Positions 1 through 8,116 of a stretch of DNA of 64,000 nucleotides are shown here, one piece after another (position 1 is the stretch's first letter; each line of letters starts with the position of its first letter). Made by a program: the position numbers and the translations under genes. The notes below the pieces were generated by a model. It worked only from the letters and a program-made list of their open reading frames with translations, made no database searches and had not been told where the DNA came from. Source of the stretch: CAWAVN01 sp963825075 (GTDB taxonomy: Bacteria; Planctomycetota; Planctomycetia; Planctomycetales; Planctomycetaceae); NCBI GenBank assembly GCA_963825075.1, contig CAWGRX010000003.1:52251-116250 (forward strand). Reading direction: 5' to 3'.

Positions 1-228
1 GACACAGCACCACAACAATCTGGACAAGACATTAACGGCACCCGAAAGCCCTCCCTCGCCGGAAATTCTTATTTGTGCAGACCTGCCTAAAACCCGTCTC
101 GGTCTGCCTATTGTTCGTTGGCCGGAGCGGGGATCGGCCACAATCGCTTCAACAGCAACCGTTTGCCGGGTGCCACTCGGCGTTCAACCGCCGCTCCGGT
201 TAGGCGACTTGTTGGTAGCTGGCGTTTG

Positions 229-531
229 TCACGATATCGTCGGGACACGCGCGATAGTACCGGTCCCGTACCAGTTGACATCATCAAGTTGAAGTATTGA
301 CCGAAAGAACCCTACAGATTTCTGGCCGTACTGAAAATTCACAATTGCATTGCCTCCGGCCCGTGAAGCGCGGCTGGCGAGTTCTCGCTTGACGTCCTTG
401 AGCGTCTTAAGCTGCGACTGTGATATCAGCATTCCACCAATTTCAATCTTTACGGCTTCGATGGGTTCGTAGCTATCGGGCGTTCCTTCGTAAAAGGCGA
501 TGCCGTCTTGGGTGGTGACATGCATGTTCAT
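229..531 (-). CDS. small hypothetical protein, partner of the upstream GYF/DUF4177 gene
   Basis: A 100-residue protein of unknown function. I chose the ATG at 531 because its start overlaps the stop of the upstream gene by four bases (ATGA at 531-528), the usual sign of translational coupling. The longer in-frame extension upstream is Arg-rich and only reads the neighbour out of frame. The middle has an alternating hydrophobic pattern followed by an Arg/Ala/Gly stretch with 'GGNAIVNFQYG', reminiscent of small YbjQ-like beta/alpha proteins, but I cannot assign a family. No signal peptide is visible. It is likely co-expressed with the 528-1004 gene. Confidence 0.55.
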   Translation of the reverse strand: MNMHVTTQDGIAFYEGTPDSYEPIEAVKIEIGGMLISQSQLKTLKDVKRELASRASRAGGNAIVNFQYGQKSVGFFRSILQLDDVNWYGTGTIARVPTIS

Positions 532-1004
532 CGCTCCAGAATAATAATCATTTCGTCGCGGTTGCCGCTCATGAGGCCGGTAATTGCGGCAGTCGTTGCG
601 GCCTTTACGACCCACCCCTGCTCTGCATACGCGTTGAGTGCTTCTTCGAGCTTGGCGGGATCGAATTTGCCGCTGAACCATTTGTCCTTTTGCGTTAGAA
701 CCTTGTATTCCTTTATGGTCGCATCGGTGGCGGGCATTGGGGCGTGTTCCTTTTCTGCTTCTGGATGATCGGTCGCATTTGTAGTCTGCACTGCTGGCGT
801 GTTTTGTGGCTCTGGCGGCGGCATTGGGGATGGAGCTGGATCGAGAAGACCAGCGACACGATCAGCAGTTACCCAACGGTTGGTGCCGTCTCTTGTGACA
901 AGCGTTTCTACCGTAATCTGACCGCTCAGGGGCGCCTCTCGGAGTTCGACGCTCGTAAGTGGGCCGACGGTGTCGCCCATTAATTGAAAATACCAACTCG
1001 TCAT
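528..1004 (-). CDS. GYF_2-like plus DUF4177-like small protein
   Basis: A 158-residue cytoplasmic protein with two recognisable parts. Residues 1-55 resemble the GYF_2 domain of planctomycete and myxobacterial proteins ('WYFQLMGDTVGPLTS' then 'LVTRDGTNRWVTADRV'), thought to bind proline-rich peptides. A Pro-rich linker (about 56-85) follows. The last 65 residues ('YKVLTQKDKWFSGKF' ... 'AYAEQGWVVKAATT') fit the DUF4177 fold of unknown function. Its stop overlaps the start of the next gene. The role is unknown; GYF plus a Pro-rich linker suggests a protein-interaction adaptor, which is inference. Confidence 0.6.
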   Translation of the reverse strand: MTSWYFQLMGDTVGPLTSVELREAPLSGQITVETLVTRDGTNRWVTADRVAGLLDPAPSPMPPPEPQNTPAVQTTNATDHPEAEKEHAPMPATDATIKEYKVLTQKDKWFSGKFDPAKLEEALNAYAEQGWVVKAATTAAITGLMSGNRDEMIIILER

Positions 1005-1125
1005 TGCCGAACTCGCGGGGGTGGTGCCTGCAAGGGAGCATTTGTTTATGTATGCCGTCTAATTTCCGTCCCGGTATGCCAATCTCAAATCGTTGAGGAC
1101 CGTAATTCAGTGAAGTAGTAGGACC

Positions 1126-1306
1126 GGCTCTGCCCAATGGTACTAAGTTTAGACCCACAAGTTGTGATTCTAAAACGACTTAATGCAAGGCGATTCGACA
1201 AGGGGGACGTCAGGCCACCTGATGGACCACGACAACCCAAAGGTTTCGTGCATCCCAAATCACCTATTTTATAGCCTTTTGAAGCTTAGTACCATTGGGC
1301 TCTGCC
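1126..1306. mobile_element. MITE-like element with 9-bp target duplication
   Basis: Perfect 13-bp inverted repeats (CAATGGTACTAAG at 1135-1147 and its complement at 1285-1297) bound a 163-bp segment with no coding capacity. Direct copies of GGCTCTGCC flank it at 1126-1134 and 1298-1306, which reads as a 9-bp target-site duplication. This is the structure of a non-autonomous transposable element. It lies in the 612-base gap 1005-1616 between the divergent small gene and mutS. Apart from a C/T-rich repeat just before mutS I see nothing else in that gap. Confidence 0.6.
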
Positions 1307-1540
1307 GGCCGACACTTGAGATCACCATTGCCAAAAGCTCGTGGATTCCTTCTAACGGACTGCCCACCGTCGATCGATGTGGATTCGGAAGGAGACCGAT
1401 CATCAAGACTATTGCACAGTAAGAAAAATCACCTGTCAAGCAAAATCCCTCTCCCCGCCCGATTTTTTCGGCACCGCAAAGAGCATTCTTGGCGTGGGGA
1501 TTGAGGATCGAGGAACGATCCGAGAAAATCGACCGAAGTT

Positions 1541-1607
1541 GCTTTCTATCCTCAATCCTCCAACTTCCAACCTCCAACCTCTATCTTCCAACCTCCAACC
1601 CCTCCTT
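1541..1607. repeat. C/T-rich intergenic repeat (GATAGAGG family, copy a)
   Basis: A low-complexity run made of variants of CTCCAACCTC and CTATCTTCC, lying directly upstream of the mutS start. The same words, on either strand, recur at 13986, 18776, 23143, 23718 and 25389. Here only the C/T strand is present, without the G/A arm. Confidence 0.55.
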
Positions 1608-1616
1608 CACAAGCCG

Positions 1617-4160
1617 ATGCCTCCAAAACTTACGCCGATGATGGAACGCTACCTGGAGGTCAAACGCCAGAATCCGGGGTCGCTGCTTTTGTTCCGCATG
1701 GGGGATTTTTATGAGCTGTTTTACGAAGATGCCCAGATCGCGGCGAAGATTTTGGGGCTGACGCTCACCAGCCGCGACAAGAACTCGGACAACCCGGTGC
1801 CGATGGCGGGGTTTCCTTATCATGCCCTGGACAATTATTTGCAGAAGCTGATCGGGGCCGGCTGCCGGGCCGCGATTTGCGAGCAGGTCGAAGACCCGAA
1901 ACAGGCGAAGGGCCTGGTCAAGCGGGAAGTCACGCAGGTCGTGACGCCGGGCACTCTGACCGATGAGGCCCTCCTCGATCCCCGCGAAAGCAATTTCCTG
2001 GCGAGCGTGTTTCCCGCGAAGACGGGCATTGGGCTGGCGTGGCTGGAACTTTCCGCCGGGCAGTTTGTGACAACATCCGTCGAAGAGGGGCAGCTTCTCG
2101 ATGAGCTGGCCCGTTTGCACCCGGCCGAGTGTTTGATCCCCGAAGGTGCCGCCGCCAATAACCCCGAATGCCGGGAGCTTAAAGAGCTTCAGGGGGTGAT
2201 GCTCACCGAGCGGCCGGCGTGGTGTTTCTCGCGGGAGGAATCGCTGCGGCGATTGTTAAAGCACTTCGGCACGAAGACGCTCGAAGGGTTTGATGTGGAT
2301 GTCGAGGCGGACTCGGCGGGCATCCAGGCGGCGGGGGCGCTGTTGGAATACGTCCAGGACACGCAAAAGTCCGATCTGGGGCACATCACCCGTCTGGAGC
2401 CTTACCATCGCGGGCGGAATCTGATCATCGACGAGGCGACCCGGCGGAGTTTGGAACTCACGCGGACGATGCGCGAAGGCCGGCGGGAGGGCAGCTTGCT
2501 CGCGGTGCTCGATCACACCGTGACACCGATGGGAGCGAGGCTGCTCTCGGATTGGCTCTCGAATCCGCTCACCGATCTCGCTCAAGTCACTGCCCGTTTG
2601 GATGCGGTCGAGGAACTCGCCGCCGATGCGCTCTTGCTCAGGGAGCTTCGCGAGCAGCTTGAGCCGATGTACGATTTGCAGCGGCTGACCGCAAGGATCG
2701 CCACCGGCCGGGCCAGCCCGCGCGATTTGGGGTTCCTCGCGAAAACCTTGGCCCAACTTCCCCGCCTCAAAGCCAAGCTCAGCGGCCGGCAATCGTCGTC
2801 TCTGTGTGATCTGGAAACCCAATTGGATCTCTGTCCCGAAGCGCGGTCGGCGATTGAATCGGCTTTGGTCGAAGAGCCGCCGCTGTTGACCACCGACGGC
2901 GGCATCATTCGGGAAGGTTTTCATGCCCAGCTTGATGAGCTTCGCGACCTGGCCCGCGGGGGGAAGCAGTGGATCGCGAACTATCAGGCCCAGGAGATCG
3001 AACGCACGGGGATTCCGAATTTGAAGATCGGGTTCAACAAGGTCTTCGGGTATTATCTGGAAGTCACCGCCACCCATGCCGCCAAGGTGCCGGAGGATTA
3101 TCTCCGAAAGCAGACGCTCAAAAATCAGGAGCGCTACATCACGCCGGAACTGAAAGAGCACGAAGACAAAGTCCTCCGGGCCGAGGAATCCGCAACGAGT
3201 TTGGAGCAGGAACTATTTCAAGCCCTCCGCGAACAGGTGGCGGCGGAATGCCAAAGGCTCCGGCAGACGGCGGAGGTCCTCGCCCGGATTGATGGGCTGA
3301 CTTCGCTCGCCACGATCGCGGTGAAGCAGGGCTACTGCCGGCCGGTGATGACCGAGGAACCGCTCTTGGACATCCGCGAAGGCCGGCATCCGGTGCTCGA
3401 TCGACTCCAGCCCACGGGCGAGTTTGTGCCCAATGATGTCAGGCTTCATCCCGACAGCGGCCGGGTGCAGATCATCACCGGGCCCAACATGGCCGGCAAA
3501 AGCACTTACATTCGGCAAGCGGCGCTATTGACCGTCATGGCCCAGATGGGGTCCTTCGTGCCGGCGGCGTCGGCGAAAATCGGCATCGCGGACCGTATCT
3601 TCGCCCGAGTGGGAGCCAGCGACGAACTCGGCAAGGGGCAGAGCACGTTCATGGTCGAGATGACCGAGACCGCCCGCATTTTGAACGCCGCGACCAAACG
3701 CAGCCTGGTGATCCTCGATGAAATTGGCCGCGGCACGAGCACCTATGACGGGATTTCCCTCGCGTGGGCGATCACGGAGTTTCTGCACGATGTGATCGGC
3801 TGCCGGACGATGTTCGCCACGCATTACCACGAGCTGACCGAACTCACGCAGACATTAAAGCATGCGTCGAACTGGAACGTGGCCGTCCGCGAGTCGGCCG
3901 AGGGCATCATCTTTCTGCATAAGATCGTGGAAGGCGCGGCCGACAAAAGTTACGGCATCCACGTCGCCCGGTTGGCGGGCGTGCCCGGCGGGGTGATCGA
4001 CCGCGCCCAGGTAATCTTGGACACCCTGGAAGCCGACCACCTGGACGACGCCGGCCGCCCCAAAGTCCCCGCCCGGCGAACCAGGAAATCCAAGCATCGG
4101 CAGTTGTCGCTGTTCGCCGGCGAGCACCATCCGCTGCTGGATGAACTTCAAGCGAGCTGA
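1617..4160 (+). CDS. mutS: DNA mismatch repair protein MutS
   Basis: MutS binds mismatches and recruits MutL using ATP. The ATG at 1617 starts the conserved N-terminus ('TPMMERYLEVK', then 'LLFRMGDFYELF', the mismatch-contacting region). The upstream open frame is only repeat sequence. The ATPase domain carries 'GPNMAGKST' (Walker A), 'FMVEMTE' and 'LVILDEIGRGTSTYDG' (Walker B and signature), then 'TMFATHYHELTEL'. The open frame gives 847 residues and ends at 4160. The normal MutS tail is still encoded just beyond, out of frame (see 4155-4241), so the product lacks its last residues as sequenced. The core enzyme looks intact. Confidence 0.95.
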   Translation: MPPKLTPMMERYLEVKRQNPGSLLLFRMGDFYELFYEDAQIAAKILGLTLTSRDKNSDNPVPMAGFPYHALDNYLQKLIGAGCRAAICEQVEDPKQAKGLVKREVTQVVTPGTLTDEALLDPRESNFLASVFPAKTGIGLAWLELSAGQFVTTSVEEGQLLDELARLHPAECLIPEGAAANNPECRELKELQGVMLTERPAWCFSREESLRRLLKHFGTKTLEGFDVDVEADSAGIQAAGALLEYVQDTQKSDLGHITRLEPYHRGRNLIIDEATRRSLELTRTMREGRREGSLLAVLDHTVTPMGARLLSDWLSNPLTDLAQVTARLDAVEELAADALLLRELREQLEPMYDLQRLTARIATGRASPRDLGFLAKTLAQLPRLKAKLSGRQSSSLCDLETQLDLCPEARSAIESALVEEPPLLTTDGGIIREGFHAQLDELRDLARGGKQWIANYQAQEIERTGIPNLKIGFNKVFGYYLEVTATHAAKVPEDYLRKQTLKNQERYITPELKEHEDKVLRAEESATSLEQELFQALREQVAAECQRLRQTAEVLARIDGLTSLATIAVKQGYCRPVMTEEPLLDIREGRHPVLDRLQPTGEFVPNDVRLHPDSGRVQIITGPNMAGKSTYIRQAALLTVMAQMGSFVPAASAKIGIADRIFARVGASDELGKGQSTFMVEMTETARILNAATKRSLVILDEIGRGTSTYDGISLAWAITEFLHDVIGCRTMFATHYHELTELTQTLKHASNWNVAVRESAEGIIFLHKIVEGAADKSYGIHVARLAGVPGGVIDRAQVILDTLEADHLDDAGRPKVPARRTRKSKHRQLSLFAGEHHPLLDELQAS

Positions 4161-4241
4161 ATCTCGACGAAATGACGCCGATCAAAGCATCTGGAAGAAC
4201 TCCACCGCCTCCGCGAAGGCTGGGTGCAGAAGAAATCTTAG
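4155..4241 (+). other. out-of-frame remainder of the MutS C-terminus
   Basis: Reading CTG at 4157 onward gives 'LNLDEMTPIKA'. Skipping T4190 then gives 'LEELHRLREGW' and a TAG at 4239-4241. This is the standard MutS ending ('DELQA' joined to 'LNLDEMTP'). Two extra bases near 4155-4156 and one near 4190 therefore displace the last 28 or so residues. The sum is three bases, so the frame is restored at the end. Confidence 0.7.
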
Positions 4242-4354
4242 TTTTTCTACGGGCGGTTTGAGTAAGATAGAATTAGAATACACGAGCCAGTTTTGTACGC
4301 AATCGAAGTCCATTCCAATTAATTCGGTATCCAATTCCATCAAGGTCTAGCAGC

Positions 4355-4920
4355 ATGTCAGTCGAAGGGCTAGAGAATTTTACCAAAGATGAACTGATTG
4401 AAGAACTCATCAATCGTTCCACGTTTGCGGGTGTGGTGATTTTTCATCGAAGCGACGCGAAAGATGGGCATGCGGAACCGGGGGAAACCGTCATCACCAA
4501 ATCCCCGCCGTTATCGCTGCAGGGCGTTGAATCGCTCATACAAACGGGGCAATCCCTCCTTCCCACGATGTTCGGTGAAGACGCCGCCGTATCGTTTCGC
4601 CCAGATCCGGTGCCCCTCCGGCGGGAAGAGTCGGGGGCGATCCGTATTGGTCAAACCCGCGTCTTGTTGGAGTTGGTCATCCGAGCTTTTGAGGATGGGG
4701 CCACGCCGGAAACCATCGTCCAGCGCTATTCTTCGCTCAGTCTGGCGGATGTGTATGCCGTCATCGCTTATTATTTTATTATTTAAGGCATCGAAGCGAA
4801 GTCGAAAACTACATAACCCAGCGCGAGAAACAGGCTGCTGCCGTTCAACAAGACATCGAAGCCCGGCAAGGCGATCTGAGCGAAATCCGCAATCGCCTCG
4901 CCGTGCAACGACGGACATAA
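4355..4920 (+). pseudogene. DUF433-family protein, frame broken by an 8-bp tandem duplication
   Basis: The open frame 4355-4786 encodes about 70 residues of unknown type, then a DUF433 domain ('GAIRIGQTRVLLELVI' ... 'LSLADVYAVIAYY'). DUF433 proteins are small winged-helix, often antitoxin-like proteins. The frame stops inside TTATTATT repeated twice (4768-4783). Removing one copy gives 'AYYLRHRSEVENY' and continues in frame to TAA at 4918-4920 with the usual Glu/Arg-rich tail. The intact gene would encode 185 residues. A second possible start is the ATG at 4568, which would yield a DUF433-only protein. Whether a functional product is made is unclear. Confidence 0.65.
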
Positions 4921-4922
4921 CT

Positions 4923-6422
4923 CTATTTCTTGCCTTTCTTCGCCGGGGCGTCGATGGGGATCAGCGGGAACAGCTTCGAGGGCGTGTGCTGTTCTTTCAT
5001 GATCTTGGCGAGTTTTTTCACGATGTCGGGATGCTGCTTGGCGACGTTGTGCTGTTCGCCGATGTCGTCCGCGAGATTGTAAAGCTCGATGTCGAGGTTG
5101 CCTTTGGTCATGTTTTGGCGGACGGCTTTCCAGTCGCCTGCGCGGACGGACTGCTGGCCGCCGTAGCTGGGAAATTCGCGGTACAAAAACGGGCGAGGTT
5201 TTTGGGATTGGCCCGACAGCGTCGGAGCCAGGCTGATGCCGTCGATGTTTTTGGGGGCGGCATCTTTCGCTCCGATGAGTTCCAACAGCGTCGGGATCCA
5301 GTCTTCAAACCCGCTCACGCGATCGCTGGTCGTGCCGGCGGGAACGTGGCCCGGCCAACGGACGATCGTCGGCACCCGCACGCCGCCTTCGTAGAGCGAA
5401 CCTTTGAGGCCCCGCAGCTCGCCCACGCTGTCAAAGAACGTGTAGTCCACTTCCTGTTCCAGATGCGTGGTGCCGTTGTCCGAACTGAAGACCACGATCG
5501 TATTGTCGGCGAGTTTGAGTTCATCCAAGAGCTTCAGGACCCGGCCCACGTTTTGGTCCATCCGCGAAATCATCGCCGCATACGCGGCCCTAGGCGTGAA
5601 GTGCGGCGTGTAGCCGCCTTTCGCGCGGGTGAACGGCGGATCGTTCCAGCCCAGTTTCAGATAAGGTTTGAGATCCTCATCCGGGATCTGAAGTGCGACG
5701 TGCGGGATGACCGTCGGATAATACAAAAAGAACGGGCGGTCTTTGTTGTCCCGGATAAACGCCAAGGCCTGCTGATTGATCCGCTCCGGCGCGTAATCCT
5801 GTCCTTTGTATTGGTTATAACTTTTGGGATCGAGCGGGTCGGCTCCCTTGGCGAGACCGCCGTGGCCCGGCACCGGGGGATTGTTTTTGAGCATCAGGAT
5901 ATCGTTGTTGTCCCACAGCGACGGCGGATAATAGGTGTGGGCTTTGCCCTGGCAGAGATAGCCGAAGAAACGATCGACGCCTTGCCTCGTAGGCAGCCCC
6001 GAAGAATCCGGCCCGCCTAGCCCCCACTTGCCGAACGTCCCGGTGACGTAGCCCTCGGCGTGCATCAGTTCCGGCAGCGTGACTTCGCTGTCGGGGATGG
6101 GTTCCTGGCCTTCCGGCGGCGTGGACTTGTTGGTGCGGATATAAGCGTGCCCCGGATGCTTGCCGGTGAGGAGCACGCACCGGGATGGGGCACAAACCGC
6201 ATTCCCCGCATAATGCTGCGTCAGCCGCATGCCTTGTTTGGCCAACTGATCGAGGTTCGGCGTTTGAATTCGCTTTTGACCGAAGCAGCCCAATTCGCGA
6301 TAGCCCAAGTCATCGGCGATAATCAATACCACATTCGGCTTCGCCCCCAAAACCGGGGCCGAGGCACTCAACAATATCGAAGCCAACAAACACAGCGGCA
6401 TCAACAGGCGGGAAACTAACAT
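4923..6422 (-). CDS. secreted sulfatase (arylsulfatase family)
   Basis: A 499-residue type I sulfatase that would hydrolyse sulfate esters, probably of sulfated polysaccharides, in the periplasm or outside. The N-terminus is a signal peptide (residues 1-26, Leu-rich, ending at ALG/AK). The metal site begins with 'VLIIADDLGY'. The formylglycine motif C-A-P-S-R is at residues 77-81, with Cys77 the residue converted. 'VVFSSDNGTTH' supplies the second metal-binding set. I chose the ATG at 6422, preceded by GGAG at good spacing; a TTG four codons earlier is less likely. It ends two bases after the broken DUF433 gene in convergent orientation. Such sulfatases are greatly expanded in planctomycetes. 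Confidence 0.93.
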   Translation of the reverse strand: MLVSRLLMPLCLLASILLSASAPVLGAKPNVVLIIADDLGYRELGCFGQKRIQTPNLDQLAKQGMRLTQHYAGNAVCAPSRCVLLTGKHPGHAYIRTNKSTPPEGQEPIPDSEVTLPELMHAEGYVTGTFGKWGLGGPDSSGLPTRQGVDRFFGYLCQGKAHTYYPPSLWDNNDILMLKNNPPVPGHGGLAKGADPLDPKSYNQYKGQDYAPERINQQALAFIRDNKDRPFFLYYPTVIPHVALQIPDEDLKPYLKLGWNDPPFTRAKGGYTPHFTPRAAYAAMISRMDQNVGRVLKLLDELKLADNTIVVFSSDNGTTHLEQEVDYTFFDSVGELRGLKGSLYEGGVRVPTIVRWPGHVPAGTTSDRVSGFEDWIPTLLELIGAKDAAPKNIDGISLAPTLSGQSQKPRPFLYREFPSYGGQQSVRAGDWKAVRQNMTKGNLDIELYNLADDIGEQHNVAKQHPDIVKKLAKIMKEQHTPSKLFPLIPIDAPAKKGKK

Positions 6423-6453
6423 GGCTCGCTCCAATTTGGATGTGGGGAAGGGT

Positions 6454-6718
6454 CGCTGCTAGCATTTAGCGGTTCGCGGTTGGCGTTTAACGCGTCGCTC
6501 TGTTTCAAATTATTGTCGAAATGGAGCCGGCTAGCAGCGGATCGCTAACCGCTCGTTGCTAGAGCGAAGAAGTCGATGACCGGTTGGGAACCGATTTCAG
6601 TTTTCTATTGTTTCACCACGAAAGCGCATTTTCCACCGTGCGCCCCATTCCGAGTTTCAGGCGGTGCCACATGAAACACGAAACACAACGAAACATGAAA
6701 CATGAAACATGAAACTCA
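6454..6718. repeat. palindromic CTAGC repeat and short tandem GAAACAT units
   Basis: The 469-base gap between the sulfatase and rpsL holds an imperfect palindrome with arms CGCTGCTAGC (6454-6463) and GCTAGCAGCG (6530-6539). Farther on (about 6670-6715) there is a short tandem array of GAAACATGAAACAT-like units. I see no gene in the gap. The rpsL promoter must lie here or nearer the gene, but no consensus box stands out. Confidence 0.4.
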
Positions 6719-6891
6719 ACTTCGCAACTTCGCGGCGGTCGCTTGACGGGTGGGGAGCGGGGCGATAAATTTCACATTTCCGCTTTTTCTTGTGAAAATC
6801 CGGCCAAGTCTCGGCGTATGAGCAGGAACGGGCTGTTTTTCCAATCGTTTCACGCAGGATTCGGCAACAAAACCAGGCAAGGTCTGAGGCA

Positions 6892-7263
6892 ATGCCCACA
6901 ATCAACCAGTTGGTCCGCAAACCGCGGAAACAACAGAAATCCAAAAGAAAAACCCCAGTTTTGGAAGGCTGCCCGCAGAAACGCGGCGTTTGTCTTAACG
7001 TGAAAACCGTCACCCCCAAAAAGCCGAACTCCGCCCTGCGGAAGGTCGCCCGTGTGCGGTTGTCCAACGGCAAGGAAATCACGGCCTACATTCCGGGCGA
7101 AGGCCACAACCTGCAGGAACACTCCATCGTTCTCGTGCGGGGCGGCCGGGTCCGCGACCTGCCGGGCGTCCGATACAAGATCATCCGCGGCGTGCTGGAC
7201 ACCCTGGGCGTCGGCGACCGCCGGCAAGCCCGCAGCCGCTACGGTGCCAAGCGGCCGAAGTAA
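6892..7263 (+). CDS. rpsL: 30S ribosomal protein S12
   Basis: S12 lies at the decoding centre of the small subunit. The 123 residues match the full family length, from 'PTINQLVRKPRKQQ' to the C-terminal 'RRQARSRYGAKRPK'. The two loops where streptomycin-resistance substitutions occur are wild type in form ('TPKKPNSALRK' and 'GGRVRDLPGVRY'). The ATG at 6892 matches the conserved N-terminus. It is the first gene of the str cluster, 78 bases before rpsG. Confidence 0.98.
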   Translation: MPTINQLVRKPRKQQKSKRKTPVLEGCPQKRGVCLNVKTVTPKKPNSALRKVARVRLSNGKEITAYIPGEGHNLQEHSIVLVRGGRVRDLPGVRYKIIRGVLDTLGVGDRRQARSRYGAKRPK

Positions 7264-7341
7264 TTCCCAATGACCAAACAGGTCTGAGGAACAACAATTC
7301 TTCTTAAATTTTCAAGTGTCGGTTGAAGGAAATAACGGGTT

Positions 7342-7815
7342 ATGTCCAAACGGTTTACGGCAAGTCAAGCGCAATTGCAGCCCGATCCGCGCTACGGGTC
7401 CAAATTGGCATCGAAGTTTATCAACTGTCTGATGCACGATGGCAAAAAAAGCACCGCCCAGCGCGTGTTTTACGATGCGATGGAGATCGTCGAGAAAAAA
7501 ATCACCGATGCCGAGCCGATCGAGGTGTTCCATCAGGCCCTTGAAAACGTGAAGCCGTCCATTGAAGTCCGCTCCAAGCGAGTTGGCGGGGCGACGTATC
7601 AGGTGCCGACGCCTGTGAATCCCAGACGCCAGACCACGTTGGCCATCCGCTGGATTCTGGAGGTTATTCGCTCTAAACGGGGACGTCCCACGCACTTAAG
7701 GCTCGCGGACGAACTGATGGCCGCCTACCGCCGCGAAGGAGCCTCGATGACCAAACGCGAAAACGTGCACCGCATGGCCGAGGCCAACAAAGCCTTCGCC
7801 CACTTCGCGTATTGA
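7342..7815 (+). CDS. rpsG: 30S ribosomal protein S7
   Basis: S7 nucleates assembly of the 30S head and contacts tRNA in the E site. The 157 residues cover the whole family, with 'VFHQALENVKPSIEVRSKR' and 'TYQVPTPVNPRR' typical of the rRNA-binding face, and end at 'NKAFAHFAY'. It sits in the classical order rpsL-rpsG-fusA and is followed by a strong intrinsic terminator, so fusA is probably transcribed separately. Confidence 0.98.
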   Translation: MSKRFTASQAQLQPDPRYGSKLASKFINCLMHDGKKSTAQRVFYDAMEIVEKKITDAEPIEVFHQALENVKPSIEVRSKRVGGATYQVPTPVNPRRQTTLAIRWILEVIRSKRGRPTHLRLADELMAAYRREGASMTKRENVHRMAEANKAFAHFAY

Positions 7816-7834
7816 TCCGCGAATCCTAAAACAC

Positions 7835-7886
7835 CGGCGCTGGACAGACCGATCGAAAACCGATTGGCTCTCCAGCGTCGTTTTTT
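7835..7886 (+). terminator. intrinsic terminator after rpsG
   Basis: A long hairpin: CGGCGCTGGA (7835-7844) pairs with TCCAGCGTCG (7871-7880). A second inner stem (CCGATCG with CGATTGG) closes on a short A-rich loop, and the hairpin is followed by TTTTTTATTT. It separates rpsL-rpsG from fusA. The rest of the 300-base gap 7816-8116 contains a C/T-rich stretch before fusA and no gene. Confidence 0.85.
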
Positions 7887-8116
7887 ATTTGGTAAAGTGG
7901 AACAGTGAAAAAGTAGAAAACGGGAAGACTCGAATAGTCAAAAAGTGAAAAGCAGCAAATAATTGGTCATAGGTGTAGATCGATATTCACTCAACAGAAC
8001 CCGCCGGCTTACGCGGGCACCGACCCAAGGTTGGTCCGGCTCGCCTGGGATTTTTCTTCGTCGGATTCATTTTTCCCCCGACCTTTGACCTCCGGCCTCT
8101 GACCCCTGAAATAATC

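Noticed and set aside
1..228. Possible gene at the left edge (plus-strand open frame 118-300)
   Set aside because: Arg-rich, no Shine-Dalgarno, antisense to the end of the small hypothetical gene. Nothing else was recognised in the first 228 bases.
2256..3161. Long minus-strand open frame opposite mutS
   Set aside because: It mirrors the codon structure of mutS on the other strand, has no recognisable domain and lies entirely in a conserved gene.
4768..4790. Programmed -1 frameshift in the DUF433 gene
   Set aside because: A -1 shift would also reach the downstream frame, but there is no canonical slippery heptamer, and the exact 8-bp duplication explains the change and the family spacing better.
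4464..6020. 518-codon plus-strand open frame across DUF433 and the sulfatase
   Set aside because: It is antisense to a clear sulfatase with signal peptide and active-site motif, and it has no domain of its own.
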